Shown here piece after piece: positions 26,845-39,079 of a DNA stretch of 64,000 nucleotides. How positions within the stretch are numbered: position 1 is the first letter of the stretch; every line of letters starts with the position of its first letter. The DNA is from Epiperipatus broadwayi (lineage: Eukaryota; Onychophora; Udeonychophora; Euonychophora; Peripatidae). The notes under the pieces were generated by a model. The model was not told the origin of the DNA. It saw only the letters and a program-made list of their open reading frames with translations, and did no database searches. Made by a program: the position numbers and the translations under genes. The DNA lies in assembly GCA_028023455.1 (NCBI GenBank), contig JAQFVV010000013.1:4466001-4530000 (forward strand). The letters run 5' to 3'.

Positions 26845-29800
26845 AAAATGTTTATTGCTGATGTATAAATTTTATAAAAACTAAAAAAGGCAATTAACAG
26901 CAATGCATAATTTATCAAATACTCCACAATTAATTTTTTTTACCCTAACAGTAACCCTATATCTAACCCTAACCATAATCCTATACCTAACCATAATCAT
27001 TGCTGATTTATAAAGTTTGCAAAAACTAAAAATGGATATTAACAACATTGCATACTTTATAAAAAAATTCACTATTAAAAAAACATACTCTAACACTAAC
27101 CCTAGACTTAACCCTTATCTCAATTCTATACCTACCCCTAATCATCATTGCTGATTTATAAATTTTACAAAAACTAAAAAAGGCAGTTAAAGCCATGCTA
27201 TAATTTATCAAATATTTCACAATTTAAAAAAATCTTACTTTAACACTAACCCTAATCTTAATCCTAATACTAAACCTAACCCCAACCACCATTGCTGATT
27301 TATAAATTTTACAAAAACTAAAAAGAGCAATTAACAGCACTGCATACTTTATCAAATATTCAACAACTAATAAAAATCTAATGTTAACCCTAATAATCAT
27401 TTCTGACTTTATAAATTTTATAAAAACTAAATAAGGTAATTAACAGTATTGCATATTTTATATAATAATCCACAACTAAAAAAAATCTAACCCTAATCCT
27501 ACTCCTATCACTAATCCTAACCCTAAACCTAACCCTGACTCTAACTTTAACAATAATTACTGATTTATAAATTTTACAAAACTAAAAAAACAATTAACAC
27601 CATTTCATATTTCAATAAATATCGCAAAATGAAAAAGAAACTTACTGTAATCCTAAACTCAACCCGAATCCTAGCCATCATTGGTGATTTATAAATTTTA
27701 CATAAATTTAAAAAGGTGATTAAAAGAATTGCATAATTTATCAGATATTTCATAATTAAATAAAATCTTACTGTAACACTAAATCAAGGCCCATCTTTAA
27801 AGCCAACTGTAAACCTAATCATCACTGCTCATTTATAAATTTTACAAAACTAAAAAAGGCAATTAATAGCTTTGCATAATTTATCAAATATTCCACAATT
27901 ACAAAAAATCTTATCATAAACTTAACTCTAGATCTAACTAAAACACTAATCTTAACCGTAACCCTAAACATCATTGCTGATTTATAAATTTTACAAAAAC
28001 TAAAAAAAAAACAATTAACAGCATTATACACTTTTTTAAATATACTACAATTAAAAAAAATCTTACTGCAAACCCTAACCCTAGACTTATCCCTAAATCT
28101 AACCCTAAGCCTAACCATCATTGCAGCTTTATAAATTTTACAAAAACTAAAAAAGGTAATTAACAACATTGCACACTTTATTAAATATTCCACAATTAAA
28201 AAAATGTTAACCTAATCTAAGAACTAATCCTAAACCTAATGCTAACCCTAACCATCATTGCTAATGTGTAAATATTACAAAAACTAAAAAAGATAATTAA
28301 CAGCATTGTATACTTTAATAAATATTCCACAATTTTAAAAAACCTTACCCTAACCCTAACCATAGACCCAATTCTAATGCTAAACCTAACCATAACTATT
28401 GCTGATTTATAAATTTTACAAAAACTGAAAAAAGATATTAACAGCATTGCATACTTTATCAAATATTTCAAAATTAATAAAAATCTTAGCATAAGCCTAA
28501 CCATATACCTAAGACTAACCCTAATATAACCATTAATGTCAATTTATAAATTTTACAAAAATACTTAACATCATTGCATAAATTATCTCATATTCTCAAT
28601 TAAAACAAATCTAGCCTTAACATTAACCCAATACTTAACCCTAAACCTAACCATAACCATCATTGCTGATTTATAAATTTTACAAAAACTAAACAAGGCA
28701 ATTGACAGCATTGCACACTTTATTAAATATTCCACAATTAAAAAAAAATCTTACTGTAACCATAACTCTAGACTTAAGTCTAATTCTAACCTTAACTCTA
28801 ACCATCATTGCTGATTTATACATTTTTTCACAAACTCAAACCATAATCATAACTCTAAACTTAACGCTATCCCTAGCTATCATTGCTGAATTATAAATTT
28901 TACAAAAACTAAAAACAGCAATTAAAATCATTGTGTAATTTATCAAATAAAACAAAATTGAAAAAAAAATCCTATCCTAACCCTATTCTTAGACCCTAAC
29001 CATCATTGCTGATTTATAAATTTTACAAAACTAAAAAGGCAATTGAAAGCATTTCATAAAAGATCAAAATTTCCACAATTAAAAAAAATCTTATCTTAAC
29101 CCTAATCCTAGCCCTAACCATAACTCTAAATATAACCACAATGATAATTGCTGATTTATAAATTTTACAAAAACTAAAAAAGACAAATTAAAGTATTGAG
29201 TACTTTATCAAATATTCCACAATTAAAAAAAATCTTACCCAACCTTAATTCTAACTGTAAACCTAAGCCTAACCCTAACCATTATTGCCTATTTATAAAG
29301 TTTACAAAAATTAAAAAAAAAACAGTTAAAAGCTTTGCATAATTTTTTAAATATTCCATAATTAAAAAAAATCTTACCCTAAACCTAAACTTAGATCTAA
29401 CCCTAACCCTTACCCTAATCATAACCATCATTGATGATTAATAAAATGTACAAAAACTTAAAAAGATAATTAATGGCATTGCATACTTTATTAAATATTT
29501 TACAATTAACAAAAATCTTACTCTAACCCTAACCCTAGATCTAACCATAACCCCAGCCCTAATCTTAAATCTAACCCTACCCATCATGGTGATTCATAAA
29601 TTTTACAAAAACTACAAAAGACAAATAACAGTATTGCATACTTTATCAAATATTCTGGAATTTAAAAAAAAAATTACCCTAACTTTAACACTGGCCCTAA
29701 CCCAATGCTAACCCTGATAACCATTGCTGATTTATAAATTTTACAAAAATTAAAAAGGGCAATTAACAGCATTGCATGTTTTATCAAATATTCTACAATT

Positions 29801-31840
29801 AATAAAAATCTAATGCTAATCAACCATTGTTAATTTTTTAATTTTATAGAACCTAAATTTGGCAATTAATTGCATTGCATACATTATGTAATATTCCACA
29901 ACTAAAAAAAATCTACCCCCACGACTAATCCTAACCCTAACTTTAACAATAATTGCTGATTTATAAATTTTACAAAAACAAAAACAATTAACACCATTGC
30001 ATGTTTCAATAAATATCCACAATTACAAAAAAACATACTATAATCCTAAACCTAACTCTAACCCATGCCATCATTGATGATTTATAAATTTTATATAAAC
30101 TTAAAAAAGCAATTAAAAGCATTGCATAATTTATCAAATATTCCACAATTAAATGAAATCTTACCCCTAACCCTAAATCAAGCCCTAATTTTAAACCTAA
30201 CCATCATTGCTGAATTATAAATTTTACAAAAACTAAACAAGGCACTTAACAGCATTGCATAATTTACCAAATATTCCACAATTAAAAAAATCTTACCCTA
30301 AATCTAACCCCACAAACTAAACCTAACCATAACCCTAATCCTAACTATAATTGCTCATTTATAAATTTTACAAAAACTAAAAAAGGCAAATAACAGCATT
30401 GTATACTTTATTAAATATATCACAATTAATGTAAATCTTACTCTAACCCTAACTCTAACCCAAAATCTAACCCTAACTATCATTGCTGATTTATAAATTT
30501 CACAAAAATGGCAAATGCCAGCATTATGAAATTTATCAAATATGACACAATTAAAATATATCTTAACTTAACTCAACTTCTAACTCTAAACTTAACCATC
30601 ATTGCTGATTTATAAATTTTACAAAAACTGGAAAAAAAATTTAACAGCATTGTATAAATTATTGAATATTCCACAATTAAAAAAATCTAACACTTTATAC
30701 CTAACCCTAAGCCTAACCCTAGACATCATTGCTGATTTATAAATTTTACAAAAACTAAACAAGGCAATTAACAGCATAGCATTCTTTATTAAATATTTCA
30801 TAATTAATAAAAATCTTACTTTAATCCTAACCCTAAGGCTAAACTCAACCCTAACCCTAATTATCATTGCTGATTTATACATTTTTTCACAAACTAACAA
30901 AGGCAATTAACAGCATTGCATACTTTATTAAATATTCCACAATTTAAAAAAATCACACTCCACACTAACCCTAGACCTAACAATAAACCTAAACCTAAAC
31001 CTAATCCTAACCAACATTGCTGATTTATAAATTTGACAAAAACTAAAAAGGCAATTAAATGCACTGCACAAGTTATCAAATATTCCACAATTTAAAAAAA
31101 TTATAATCTAACTTTATCCCTAGACCTAACTCTAACCCTAAATATAATCTTAACCCTAACCTTAACCATCATTGCTAAATTATAAATTTTACAAAAACTA
31201 GAAAAGGCAATTAACAGCTTTGCATACTTTATCAAATATTCCACAATTAAAAAAAATATTTCTCTAACCATAACCTTAGACCTAACCCTAAACCTCCCCT
31301 AACCATCATTGCTGATTACAAATTTTACAAAAATTTTAAAAGACAATTAAAAGTTTTGCATAATTTATCAAATATTCCACATCTTACTCTAACCCTCATC
31401 TTAGGGTTAACCCTAACACTAACCATCACTGCTGATATATAAATTTTATAAAAACTAAAAAAGTTAAAAACAGCATTCCATACTTTACCAAATATTCAGC
31501 AATTGAAAAAAAAATCTTACCCTAACTCCAATCTTAGCCCTAAACCTAACTCATCCTAACCTTAATTTCTGATTTATAAATTTTACAAAAACTGAAAAGA
31601 GCAATTAACAGAATTGCATACTTTATCAAATATTTCACAATTAAAAAATCCTTACCCTAACCCTAATTCAAAGTCTAACCCTAAACCTAACCCTAATCAT
31701 CATTGCTGATTTATAAATTTAACAAAAACTAAAAAAGGAAATTAACATCATTGCATACTTTATCAAATATTCCAGAATTTAAAAAAATCTTACTCTAAAT
31801 CTAACCCTAGTCCTGCATACTTTATCTAATATTCTACAAT
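26845..31840. repeat. Telomere-motif satellite array 3 (~5 kb)
   Basis: About 36 units spaced roughly 110-155 bp apart (average near 139). Each joins the constant ~75-bp segment to a variable CCCTAA-rich spacer, for example CCCTAACCCTAACC-type runs near 28,348, 29,525 and 29,400-29,420. Spacer lengths and substitutions vary from unit to unit. Minus-strand frames through the array (repeating F-S-F-C-K-I-Y-K-S-A-M) are translations of the constant segment and not genes. Confidence 0.95.
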
Positions 31841-31849
31841 TAAAAAAAA

Positions 31850-32685
31850 AAAAAAAATCTTAAATATGTATTTATTTTTTCTTCATGTATCTATTTAAAA
31901 ACTGCTTACTTTTTACCATGCACTGAACGCATATATTATATAAGACTTTATAATTATTTGTAATTCATAGTTCAAGTAAATCTCCTATTCTTATAATCAG
32001 ATAAATAAAACTCTTAAATAGTCCACTTTAGAGCTAAAATCTTTTCATTGATTCTTCCATAGATGAATAGTAAATATTAATATGATTTTACATTTTTTCT
32101 ATTTTATTTATTAATTAAGTTATAATGAACATTTGAGTTGTTGTGTGAGTTTGTTGTTGGGTATTACCTATCTAAAAAAAATTAATTACTGAAAAAAATT
32201 TCTTAGTTCAATATAGAATCCAATAAATAGACATGAACATATCAATTTAGGTGTGATACCACTACTATAATAAAATTTCATATCAGTTGCTTAAACTAAA
32301 GACTGATTAAGACTATTAATGAGCTATTGATGCTTGTTTTAATCCAAGCGTCAAGTATCAGTGTCTGCATAGTTAATCTATGAAGATAAAATGCTGTCTT
32401 TTTCTTGGCCATTTGCTAAGAATCTTCATGATTTCTCTGTTGGAATATTTCAGTATATGACCCATTCATTCTTAACATTTGGGTTTATATTGAAAGATAA
32501 GTGATATTTTCGCTCCTATCAAATGCATAATCTTTATAATTAGATGCTTATTTAAAAATGAACTGATTCAAACAATTTGATTCATACTTGTTTACTCCAA
32601 GTGTTATGAACACAGTTTAATTCATCCTATCAATCAAATGACACTTGAAAATATTTAATCAATAGTGGAAACTCAACAATAATGT
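31850..32685. other. AT-rich DNA, nothing recognised
   Basis: Follows the satellite. No open frame or repeat was identified. Confidence 0.5.
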
Positions 32686-32688
32686 TAA

Positions 32689-32971
32689 ATGTAATTAAGA
32701 AGGAATTTGAACTCAGACTTCAAGATTCCTACAGCTATCCACTCCATCTGATACAACCAATACACCATGATACATACATTTGAAAAAAAATAAATGCATG
32801 GGAGATGATGATCTGAACCAACTGATGAATGCTGGTTCAGCATGAAGTACATATATTGAAAATCATTTATCTTTTTCACATGTATGTGGTCATATGTATT
32901 GGTTGTATAAGATGGGGTGTATAGCTGTAGGGAGCTTGAAAGTCTGAGTTCAAATCCCTTCTAAATTACAT
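32689..32971. mobile_element. Fold-back pair of box B-bearing SINE-like units
   Basis: The left arm GGAATTTGAACTCAGACTTC (32,702) is the inverse of the right arm GAAAGTCTGAGTTCAAATCC (about 32,937-32,957). Outer flanks TGTAATTAAGAAGG and CCTTCTAAATTACA also pair. GAGTTCAAATCCC matches Pol III box B, and GGTTCAGCATGAAGTACATA is shared with the 21.5 and 60.8 kb fold-backs. Confidence 0.7.
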
Positions 32972-33573
32972 TAAGTTCAGTATAGATAATATTCTTGTAT
33001 AAAATCTTTCAGGATATTAATTGAAACATAAAATTAGTCAGTGATATAATTGCTTCATCAATCCTGTGAATAACTCAAAAGCTTAAATAAAATAGCAATT
33101 TGTAGATTAACTTTTCTATAAATTTTGATGATTTCAGTAGAAAAATATAATTTTTAAAGATAATTTAATTGATCATATGTCATACAGTAGTCATTTACAA
33201 ACAACCTTCTTGGTCACTGTTTTTTCACCTTAATAATCTTGAGAAACTGTATTGTTGATAGACTAGTTCATTTCAATGCTCATCTAGGGTCAATTATAGA
33301 AACAAATCAGTCAATGTAACCTAGGAGCTTATGAGTGATTTCTGGTAATTAGCCTCTTAACAAGTATTGCTATGCATCCCTCTAGTGTTTACCTTGTGCT
33401 ATCTAAACTAATAATTTGAAGATTCAAAACTCCAAAATTTTAAACTTACTTAAACTTCATAACTCACCTATATAAAAAGACACTAAAATAGTTTGGTGAC
33501 TGGGCCTACTATTGCCTTGAGAACAAAAAAATGATTACCTATAGCATTATTAATATTCAAACATCCAAGCATT
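32972..33573. other. Gene-free stretch
   Basis: No open frame, RNA gene or repeat recognised. Confidence 0.5.
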
Positions 33574-33581
33574 GTTTAGCC

Positions 33582-33860
33582 CAGGGATCAGGAACTGGTA
33601 GCTCCAGAGCTGCAGAGTGTCTCTTTTATTTTGGATCTAAAAAAATGTATTAAATTTTATTAAAAAATTTTAACATTTTTTTTGTTTAGTTTTGCTCATC
33701 AAAGCAAGCTTAAGAGTTGTTCGAATCTTGTATATGCATAGTTAATGATATTAAATTTATAAATAATGAATGAAATTGATTTCAAGTTGTGGTTCCTTAA
33801 ATTGTAATTTTAATACGTTTTTTGTCAAAATGGCTGTCTCAAAAATGTCCCCGACCCCTG
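33582..33860 (+). mobile_element. hAT-type MITE (279 bp) with 8-bp target duplication
   Basis: The left end CAGGGATCAGGAAC and the reverse complement of the right end, CAGGGGTCGGGGAC, form a TIR of the CAGGGGTC hAT class. Flanks GTTTAGCC (33,574-33,581) and ATTTAGCC (33,861-33,868) match at 7 of 8 bases, the 8-bp duplication expected for hAT. The sub-terminal GGTAGCTCCAGAGCTGCAGA resembles other hAT MITEs. No transposase is encoded; the 63-codon frame starting at 33,770 crosses the right end. Confidence 0.85.
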
Positions 33861-33868
33861 ATTTAGCC

Positions 33869-35290
33869 AATGGATATTACAGCACTGCAATTAATCCGTT
33901 TTTGATATCAGTAATCAAAGGTAGGAGATTGATAATACTACTTTCTAATATGGAAAAATAATTAAAATTGATTATGAGACTTAATTTGGGAACTACACTT
34001 AAAGGCCTCTTTAAAATTATTTCATTATATATATGTACAGAAACTCCGAGTCAATAATATAAACAAATATACAAAATCCAGGTCGAAAATATAAGCAAAT
34101 ATACATACATGCATTTTTTTTTTTTTTTAATGTTTTAATTTTTTAACCGAAGACCGGATTATTTTTTACTTCATGTGTCATCTTTAGAAATCCTTTCACC
34201 CGAACACTTTTTTTTTAAAAAAAAAAATTAGCTTATTTTTCTTTAAGTCATCAAATTGCTTTTCTTGGTCGACTTCTTTACGACTTTAGTTAGAAGTAAA
34301 GAATTTATTAATATAACCCCATGTATAAGTAGAATTTATTTTATAATATACATATTTTTCATTTTAATTAGAGTCTTCAACCTGAAGAAAAATCAATAAT
34401 TGATGGCGTCCATAATAGTAAATAATTTAAAACCAAAGTTTTAACTTACAGCTGCGGCTTACTTCTGTCTTTCACAAACGATAAAGTCTGTAATTGTGCA
34501 ATTTATAAATGCTCTTTTAACAATTGATGTCATCTTTATAAAATTATTTAAGATATTGGTCATTCAAAATTCACCTTAAAATTTGAATGCCCATTAAGCA
34601 GTAGATTAATTAAGAAGAATTAAAGATTTCCATTGTATTAATAAATGATACTTTTCTTTAAAGTTTTAATCAGTAATTTTCAAATATTTCTACAATATCC
34701 AATTTAGATAAAAGATTTTTATAACTATATAAAAAACTGCGTAACGTACTCATAGTTGAGAGACAACTTAGTCTTAAAATAGGCCATAGCAGAACAAAAA
34801 TCTTGTCAGCAATTTTTTACATAAAACAATAATGGAAAATATTAACTCACTAAGTTATGATGGTTTAAACTTTTCCTTGCTTTTTACTATCTAGCTAATG
34901 ATTTATATCTCTTTTCTGATTAATAATTGGATGATCATTTGGACTGACTTTAGATTTGCTGCTGGAGAAAAAAAATCTCCACTTTATTCAGATTTGAATC
35001 CAATCAGTATTCATGGCAAGAAATTTCTTAATCACTATGAAAGAAAACTATATATTTATATATTCATGCATGCATATAGTGAAGTTTATGGTATGAAGCC
35101 CATTACAGAACCAGTCTTTTCTTTAACTTCTCAAAGAAAAACAATGAAGAAAAGGGCAATATTCATCAACTCAACCTTGTTAACTGAAATTAAGTTTTTA
35201 GGAGTTTGCCATTCATGTTTTTTATTACAATTGATCTTTAAGAGCCAAATTGCACATTAAAACCATTATCTTTAAGTAAATACTATCATA
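33869..35290. other. AT-rich DNA; one unsupported 120-codon frame
   Basis: A 120-codon plus-strand frame at 34,898-35,260 has an ordinary residue mix but no domain, signal or homologue that I recognise, and no splice context. I treat it as chance, though it is the longest non-repetitive frame nearby. The rest shows nothing. Confidence 0.4.
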
Positions 35291-35299
35291 ATTAACAAC

Positions 35300-35645
35300 T
35301 TTTTCTCATTCCTCTATGTCACCTAGCGTATGTAAGCTTTCGTATGCTTAATAAATCTCTGCCCTATCCAATATCGCCTGATTAGATTCAAGATAATGGC
35401 TTTCATCAGTCAGATCTAATTTAAAAACCATATATTTTCTTAAAGTAATTGAAACTAGTGTGGAAATATTGGATAAGATAACATTGGATGGAAATTTATT
35501 AAGCACTATCATCTGACATCTATTAGTTATTAAAACTTATATAAGTGGCAAAGATGTGTTATGAAAAAAAACATTCTGCTGAAACAGCAATGAGTAATCT
35601 GAAATCATGTAATAGAGTCATGTGATATCTTCATGGTTTAATTAT
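35300..35645. mobile_element. Degenerate member of the 56 kb fold-back family
   Basis: Contains ATGGCTTTCATCAGTCAGAT, GAAACTAGTGTGGAAATATT-GGAT and a tail CAGCAATGAGTAATC...GTCATGTGATATCTTCATGGTTTA. These align with GGCCTTCATCAGTGAGG, GAAACTAGTTTGGGGATATTGGAT and CAGTTATGAGCAAGC...ATCATGTGATGTTTTAAGGTTTA in the 56-57 kb cluster. Confidence 0.45.
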
Positions 35646-36485
35646 TATTACTAAGTTATATCATTTTTAGCTTAGAAATAAACTTTAAACTCAATTGAAG
35701 ATTAATATATTTTGTTTTATTAAACACACCACATGGTGTTCTTAATCCATCTCCACCCACTTTTTTCACCATATGCAATATCTTTCAGGCATACTTTAAA
35801 ACCTTCATTTTGTCAATACTTGAGTGAAATATGAGTAAAGATATTTGAAAAAAAGTCATTACTCTTTGTATCAGATATTATTATTTGTTATAAGTAAGAT
35901 GGGTGTTTTAAAGTATATATATGTTGAAATAGAAATAATGCTAATGCATATACATGAGTAATTTGATTGTTTTAACTGGTCATCCCAATTGACTGATTAC
36001 ATGTGAACTTATTTCAGTAAACATTCTGTTTTAATCATAGCCTTATTAAAAAAATATGTGATTGCTTCAAATATTTATAAAATATGAATATTTATTATTA
36101 TTGATTTTAAATATCAAGGTATCTTAAAATGTGCTTCCAAACAGCAGATGATTTTATGTCCTCTGGGCATCATGCAAGCAATGATAGCAGTTATAGTTTA
36201 TAAAAGATATGCATGCATGTACCTCTGGATCTTTCATTAAGATCTATTCATGCTACTTACAGAGCCATTAGAACATGAGATGAAATCAGGAACATAAGAC
36301 TTGTTTTAAAAACAACATAATTTGATTATTATATAAAATATAATAAACATACATGTAATTGCATTAATAACAACAAACAAAAAGAAACAATTATAAAATT
36401 TTAAAAATGCTTTCATGCAGTAATGAATTCTTAGGTTTTTTAATATATATAATTTTATTTATCTTTCTTGAAAAACTACCACCAG

Positions 36486-36763
36486 TGCCTCGTCACAATA
36501 GCGTTTCTAGTCCAGGTGTGCCTTTTACACCTGTACATGATAGTCGCTATCCACCTATTCCTGTTCGATCTTTACCAGGAATACCTGGTCCTCGCAAGCC
36601 TCCTATTGGGGCACGTTCTAGTAGTTGTGAGGAAATACCTAATGATCTTCCACCCCTTCCGCTATTACCACCAAAGACTCCTCCTGCTAACAGACACCAT
36701 CAGCTCAACCAGTATGCCTCAAGCCCTTCTGTGGAACATCCTATTAATCCCGAACCTGTTTGA
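36486..36763 (+). CDS. Proline-rich protein, probable 3'-terminal exon (partial)
   Basis: A GC-richer block follows a pyrimidine-rich stretch and CACCAG (AG at 36,484-36,485), a plausible splice acceptor leaving a codon split after one base. The frame encodes ~92 residues dominated by Pro-rich SH3-ligand-like motifs: P-P-V-P-R-H, R-Y-P-P-I-P-V-R, G-P-R-K-P-P, and L-P-P-L-P-L-L-P-P-K-T-P. An acidic S-C-E-E-I-P-N-D segment and an N-P-E-P-V end precede TGA at 36,761. Class I/II PxxP motifs with flanking Arg/Lys suggest a signalling or scaffold protein that binds SH3 domains, for example a guanine-nucleotide-exchange-factor or adaptor tail. I cannot name the gene. Upstream exons are not visible. 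The 36,407 ATG with its hydrophobic I-Y-I-I-L-F-I-F stretch is intron, not a signal peptide. A second protein-like frame follows at once (see next entry), so the stop may be caused by an indel. Confidence 0.6.
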
Positions 36764-36924
36764 AAAGATGCAATGAAACCTTCTGGCCACGGCCTAAAGG
36801 TCATGGTCTTTCTTTTGGTAAAGGACTTTTTAAATCACTTAGATCCAACAAGCGATGTACAAATGCTCCTAACCTAGTTTCATTTCTTCTCTCCAAGATT
36901 TCTGTTTGCATGTGCATGGTTTGA
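36748..36924 (+). CDS. Shifted-frame continuation of the proline-rich exon
   Basis: Shifted one base relative to the proline-rich frame, this frame is open from 36,748 to TGA 36,922. It reads as credible protein: W-P-R-P-K-G-H-G, then L-S-F-G-K-G-L-F-K-S-L-R-S-N-K-R, then N-A-P-N-L. The basic segment followed by a Ser/Ala-Pro-Asn-Leu box resembles cytoskeletal or scaffold linkers. One extra T near 36,758-36,761 would join it to the upstream exon. So either the true exon runs to 36,924 and this sequence carries a deletion (allelic, assembly error or pseudogenisation), or the similarity to coding sequence is incidental. Confidence 0.4.
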   Translation, partial: SRTCLKRCNETFWPRPKGHGLSFGKGLFKSLRSNKRCTNAPNLVSFLLSKISVCMCMV

Positions 36925-37082
36925 AGTATAAAACTTTTTTCACTGTTTATATATTTTTTCTTTGCAATATTTTTTTTATTGTATTTAATTGTTTTGTTGT
37001 TTTTTAATTTGATGTAATTTTTATTTTAAACTATAATATGTTTGTATCTAAATAACTTATTTATTATTATTAAATGTATGTA

Positions 37083-37088
37083 AATAAA
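37083..37088 (+). terminator. Candidate polyadenylation signal
   Basis: AATAAA lies 320 bp after the proline-rich stop and 159 bp after the shifted-frame stop. A GT-rich patch (GATGTTTGTAGACTGT) follows about 20 bp on, as expected for a cleavage site. AATAAA is common by chance in this DNA. Confidence 0.35.
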
Positions 37089-37099
37089 TCATTTTTATA

Positions 37100-37897
37100 T
37101 AGCACGATGTTTGTAGACTGTAATATTTAAAACAGCATTACGCTGTTGCACATGCGCTTTGAAGATTTTAACTATAAATGAATGAATACTAACACTCAAC
37201 CACATGATAAAGTCTTTTCTAAAAAAATTTCAAATTTGTTTTAAAAGTGTATTTTATTAAATTTTATAATAACTATTTTCTTGAGAAAATAAAATACCAT
37301 TATAAATATTATAAAAAATAAATTAACAAAAATACTTGCAGCATCTAATTAGTGCCATACTAATATACAGGAAATAAAACAATTATATAGCAGAGTATGT
37401 ATTACATTCATGCCACAACTGCATTTTTTATTTATCATGAAGATATAGTTGACATGGGTGAAGATCCTTTAAGATGATTATCGTAAATTATTCATTTATA
37501 AATTCTGACACTAAGTAACTAACATTTTTTATTTGTATACATGTAATAATATATCTTTTCGTTACATTATAACCACAATAAAATAATCCTATAGTAGTAT
37601 TTTAAAAGCCAGTAGTTCTCTAAATACATATTTCTTAGACACTATGAACTAAACAAAATTTAATTCATAAGGATTGTCATAAAATGAGTAATTTCATTAC
37701 TATATTTTAGGTTTTACTAACAAAAACTTATCAAACCACAATATTATTTTTCCCTTGAGGAATTTCCTTTCTTTTTTAGGGAACTAGACATTACTCAATA
37801 TACTGTTTAGTATTACAATGCCCATATTTATGCAGGAAATGACATGCATCATATTACTTATTAAATGACAAGGCTCTTTTTTCTGTGGGATTTTATC
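37100..37897. other. Gene-free stretch
   Basis: AT-rich. No gene or repeat recognised. Confidence 0.5.
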
Positions 37898-37899
37898 TC

Positions 37900-38012
37900 T
37901 TTTTTTTTTCCATATGTCAAAGCATTGACTGGGAAGTGAACCCGTGACAACTGTCTGCAAGCAACTGCTTGCTTGCAAGGCTGCTGCGCTGACCTCTCGG
38001 CTGCCAATGCTT
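37900..38012 (-). mobile_element. tRNA-head SINE, copy 1
   Basis: The reverse complement gives AGCATTGGCAGCCGAGAGGT (box A TGGCAGCCGAGAGGT) and box B GGGTTCACTTCCC, then CAATGCT. This last string pairs perfectly with the first seven bases as a tRNA acceptor stem. A short GACATATGG and an A-run (37,901-37,909 as T) follow. Unlike a functional tRNA it has extra bases in the anticodon/variable region. Flanking TATCTCTTTT/CATCTTTTTT may be the target duplication. Confidence 0.85.
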
Positions 38013-38399
38013 GACCATCTTTTTTAAATATTCATTTAATAAATATTTATAATGCTATAAATAAAGACTAAATAACCTTATATATATATTGAATTTAACA
38101 TTTTCGTTCATAGAAACATGATACTATTACACATACATATTAGTCTTATGATCTCAGAGTATAATAAGAAAAAATATATAGTCAAATAACTGCATTAGAC
38201 AGTACCACCAGCTTTTACAATTAAGATTTGCCAACTTTTAAGTTTAAACTTTTGTCTATGATATGTTTCAAGCAAGCATGCTGATATTGAAATACAATAA
38301 GATTCTAGAAATCAATATCACATTACAAAAGCTCTCTGATATGTAGTTCCCTTTTTATTTATATTATTTTACAATTATAAGTAACAGTATTGGCATTAA

Positions 38400-39073
38400 T
38401 TTTGATATCGTACAGTTATCAATGCATGTTAGTTAAATAATGTCATATGAATTTTTTATGCTTACACAATCTGTTAACACAGTAGCATTTTTTCCATACA
38501 ATATTATCACCTTGTGTAAAGCTATAGTAAGCAATGAATTCTAGATTGGTAGTGTACCAAATCCTTATCTAATATCTACTTATCCAATATTACCAGGGTA
38601 GTTCCTGGTTTATGCTTTCATCAGTGAGAAGCCTTGGAAATCGGAGAGTACCGCACCTAGATCTTTGTATCTAATACAATCCTTCAGCAGTCATCTTTTA
38701 CCTTTTTATTTAACCATAAAGCTATGATACCAAAAAATACAAATACTGAACTGAATTCAAATGTGTATAACAATATAAGCAAATTAGCTTGGATTGAAAA
38801 CATTATTATGTTTTCAGTTTGGCCTCATAGCTTTATAATTAAATAAATAAGATAAAACATGGCTGCTGAAATGAAGCATTAAAACCAAAGATCTAGAAGC
38901 AGAACTCTCAGATACAAGGTTCATCACTGATGAAATCCATAAGTTAAAAACTAGTCTGAGGATATTTGATGAATAGGCACTAGATGGGGATTTTGATACA
39001 CTTATCTTTTAGAATTCATTGATTACTATGGCTTGCATCACATAGCAATATTGTATGGAGAAAGTTGCTACTA
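38400..39073. mobile_element. Fold-back element with hammerhead-like motif
   Basis: The left end GTAGCATTTTTTCCATACAA (38,482) is the inverse of the right end TTGTATGGAGAAAGTTGCTA (about 39,070). Inner segments also pair: CAGTGAGAAGCC..AGTACCGCACCTAGATC against GATCTAGAAGCAGAACTCTC..TCATCACTGATGAAATCC. A related tail lies at 38,400-38,480 in inverse orientation. CTGATGA (38,927-38,933) and AAAAC (38,947) mark a decayed hammerhead-like core. Same family as 48.2, 56.4 and 63.5 kb. Confidence 0.7.
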
Positions 39074-39079
39074 GTTAAA

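Noticed and set aside
23431-31088. Series of minus-strand frames with recurring F-S-F-C-K-I-Y-K-S-A-M
   Set aside because: These are translations of the constant segment of the telomere-motif satellite, broken by every spacer.
23440-31840. Regular repeat-spacer pattern resembling a CRISPR array
   Set aside because: The spacers are degenerate telomere repeats, not unique sequences, the repeats vary, and the genome is animal.
34898-35260. 120-codon plus-strand frame
   Set aside because: No domain, homologue, splice sites or promoter recognised; expected length of chance frames in a window this size does not exclude it, so it is not called a gene.
36407-36485. ATG and hydrophobic start proposed for the proline-rich protein
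   Set aside because: The stretch is AT-rich like the intron before it and ends in a splice acceptor; the Leu/Ile-rich residues come from poly(T)-rich DNA.
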